Shown in pieces: positions 29,192-30,004 of a stretch of 30,004 nt of DNA (position 1 is the stretch's first letter; every line of letters begins with the position of its first letter). The translations under genes and the position numbers were made by a program. The stretch is from Candidatus Margulisiibacteriota bacterium (GTDB taxonomy: Bacteria > Margulisbacteria > WOR-1 > O2-12-FULL-45-9), in the NCBI GenBank assembly GCA_030018645.1, contig JASEHX010000003.1, forward strand, positions 1 through 30,004, given 5' to 3'. The notes below the pieces were generated by a model. It made no database searches. It was not told the origin of the DNA and worked only from the letters and a program-made list of their open reading frames with translations.

Positions 29192-30004
29192 TTAATTTTC
29201 CTATGCATAAACCAATCGGCCGTTAAATTTATGGCAAAACTAATGATAAACAGAATAATCCCAATAGCAAACAATGAATAATAATGCGGACTGCCGGCTA
29301 CTGCCTCCCCCATTTCAGCCGCAACCGTAGCAGTTAAGGTCCTAACTGGCTGGAGGATGCTGGTTGGGATGATAGCGGCATTACCGGTGATCATAAGTAC
29401 GGCCATAGTTTCGCCGACAACCCTTCCTATGCCCAGCATTATCGCCGCTAATATCCCCGACCCGGCGGCAGGAATAATAACGCGGTAAATGGTTTGCCAA
29501 TGAGTTGCGCCCATCGCCAGCGATCCCTCTTTGTAACTTTTTGGGACGGAAACGATTGCATCTTCGATGATAGAAACCACCGTAGGCATGGCCATAAAAG
29601 CCAGCATAATTGAACCTGCCAGCGCAGTTAATCCGCACGGTAAATTGAAGATATATTTTAGAAATGGAGCTAAGGTAACTATGCCAATAAAGCCCAGGAC
29701 AATGCTGGGAATGGCGGCCAATAATTCAATCCCTGATTTCAGGATATCGCGCAGCCAAAGAGGCGCAATTTCGGCCGTGTAAATCGCAGCCGCAAGCCCC
29801 AAAGGAACCGCAATAACCGTTGCCCCGGCGGTAACCATTAATGAACCCAAAATTAACGGTAAGATCCCAAATTGGGGAGGATCAGAAATGGGATACCAAT
29901 TGCGGCCGAAAATAAATTCGCTGATAGATGTGCTCTGGAACAGGGATAATCCTTCCTTTAGTAAAAAAACAAAAATTAATATTACGAAAATTATCGAGGC
30001 AAGG
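29188..30004 (-). CDS. pstC: Phosphate ABC transporter permease PstC (5' end outside the window)
   Basis: About 271 residues are visible, and the frame is open to the last base. Reading inward from the right edge, a hydrophobic segment (ASIIFVILIFVFLL) is followed by the family stretch SISEFIFGRNWYPISDPPQF and GILPLILGSLMVTAGATVIA. Then come AIPSIVLGFIGIVTLAPFLK, PKSYKEGSLAMGATHWQTIY (EAA-type loop) and GRVVGETMAVLMITGNA. A shorter TTG-initiated form at 29850 would lack the conserved first part and is rejected. It is coupled to pstA by ATGA. The substrate-binding protein pstS would be expected further right. Confidence 0.95.
   Translation of the reverse strand, partial: LASIIFVILIFVFLLKEGLSLFQSTSISEFIFGRNWYPISDPPQFGILPLILGSLMVTAGATVIAVPLGLAAAIYTAEIAPLWLRDILKSGIELLAAIPSIVLGFIGIVTLAPFLKYIFNLPCGLTALAGSIMLAFMAMPTVVSIIEDAIVSVPKSYKEGSLAMGATHWQTIYRVIIPAAGSGILAAIMLGIGRVVGETMAVLMITGNAAIIPTSILQPVRTLTATVAAEMGEAVAGSPHYYSLFAIGIILFIISFAINLTADWFMHRKIK

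Noticed and set aside
29188..29850. Complete short PstC starting at TTG 29850
   Set aside because: The frame continues to the window edge with conserved PstC residues, so the gene is simply cut by the window.

Overview
The window reads as a gene-dense bacterial chromosome segment with no prophage, transposase, rRNA or tRNA recognised. Lipid-transport genes of the Mla type, a predicted outer-membrane barrel, a lytic transglycosylase and a full set of mid-pathway murein genes point to a double-membraned bacterium. Moderate GC, tight ATGA overlaps and the gene content resemble uncultivated Margulisbacteria/WOR-1 (Saganbacteria)-type genomes. That placement is an impression; nothing here proves it.

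Layout. 1-552 (minus strand): rpmB, a DUF5678-like small protein and the start of a retropepsin-like protease that runs off the left edge. 599-10421 (plus): a nearly gapless run recG-rsmD-coaD-coiled-coil protein-rph-murD-ftsW-murG-murC-murB, i.e. genome maintenance and RNA/CoA genes joined to a fragment of the dcw (murein) cluster. 10426-13530: split transketolase, dCMP-deaminase-like protein and prephenate dehydratase, with a candidate promoter inside murB. 13512-13680: a twin-hairpin repeat and a promoter. 13681-17544: two YtxH-like proteins, a membrane protein, a coiled-coil protein, argS, ilvE and acpS. 17657-22401: nnr (NAD(P)HX repair), mlaE-mlaF-mlaD and a predicted outer-membrane barrel. 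22475-23218: a lytic transglycosylase. 23219-23416: an intergenic stretch holding a strong dif-like XerCD site. 23417-30004: mostly minus strand, with a beta-propeller lipoprotein and the phosphate system pstC(partial)-pstA-pstB2-pstB1-phoU, interrupted by a plus-strand GNAT/DUF2156 pair.

How it fits together. Genes to the left of the dif-like site run mainly rightward and genes to its right mainly leftward, as expected where two replication forks meet. The envelope theme is strong: UDP-MurNAc-peptide synthesis (MurB, MurC, MurD), lipid II formation (MurG), glycan polymerisation (FtsW), murein cleavage (SLT enzyme), lipid traffic between membranes (MlaEFD) and phosphate import.

The most interesting signals are four. 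First, two adjacent PstB ATPases have complementary defects: PstB1 lost the ABC signature and PstB2 lost the Q-loop glutamine and switch histidine, so a heterodimer would have one intact and one dead ATP site. Second, there is the dif-like site with the strand switch. Third, MlaD carries a long beta-strand-rich C-terminus, like the trans-envelope MlaD of diderm Firmicutes. Fourth, several families of short repeats have been accepted inside genes or now form their starts and stops, most clearly an in-frame hairpin insertion in nnr. Several first genes of transcription units also have an extended -10 element 6-12 bases from the start codon and no ribosome binding site, suggesting leaderless mRNAs.
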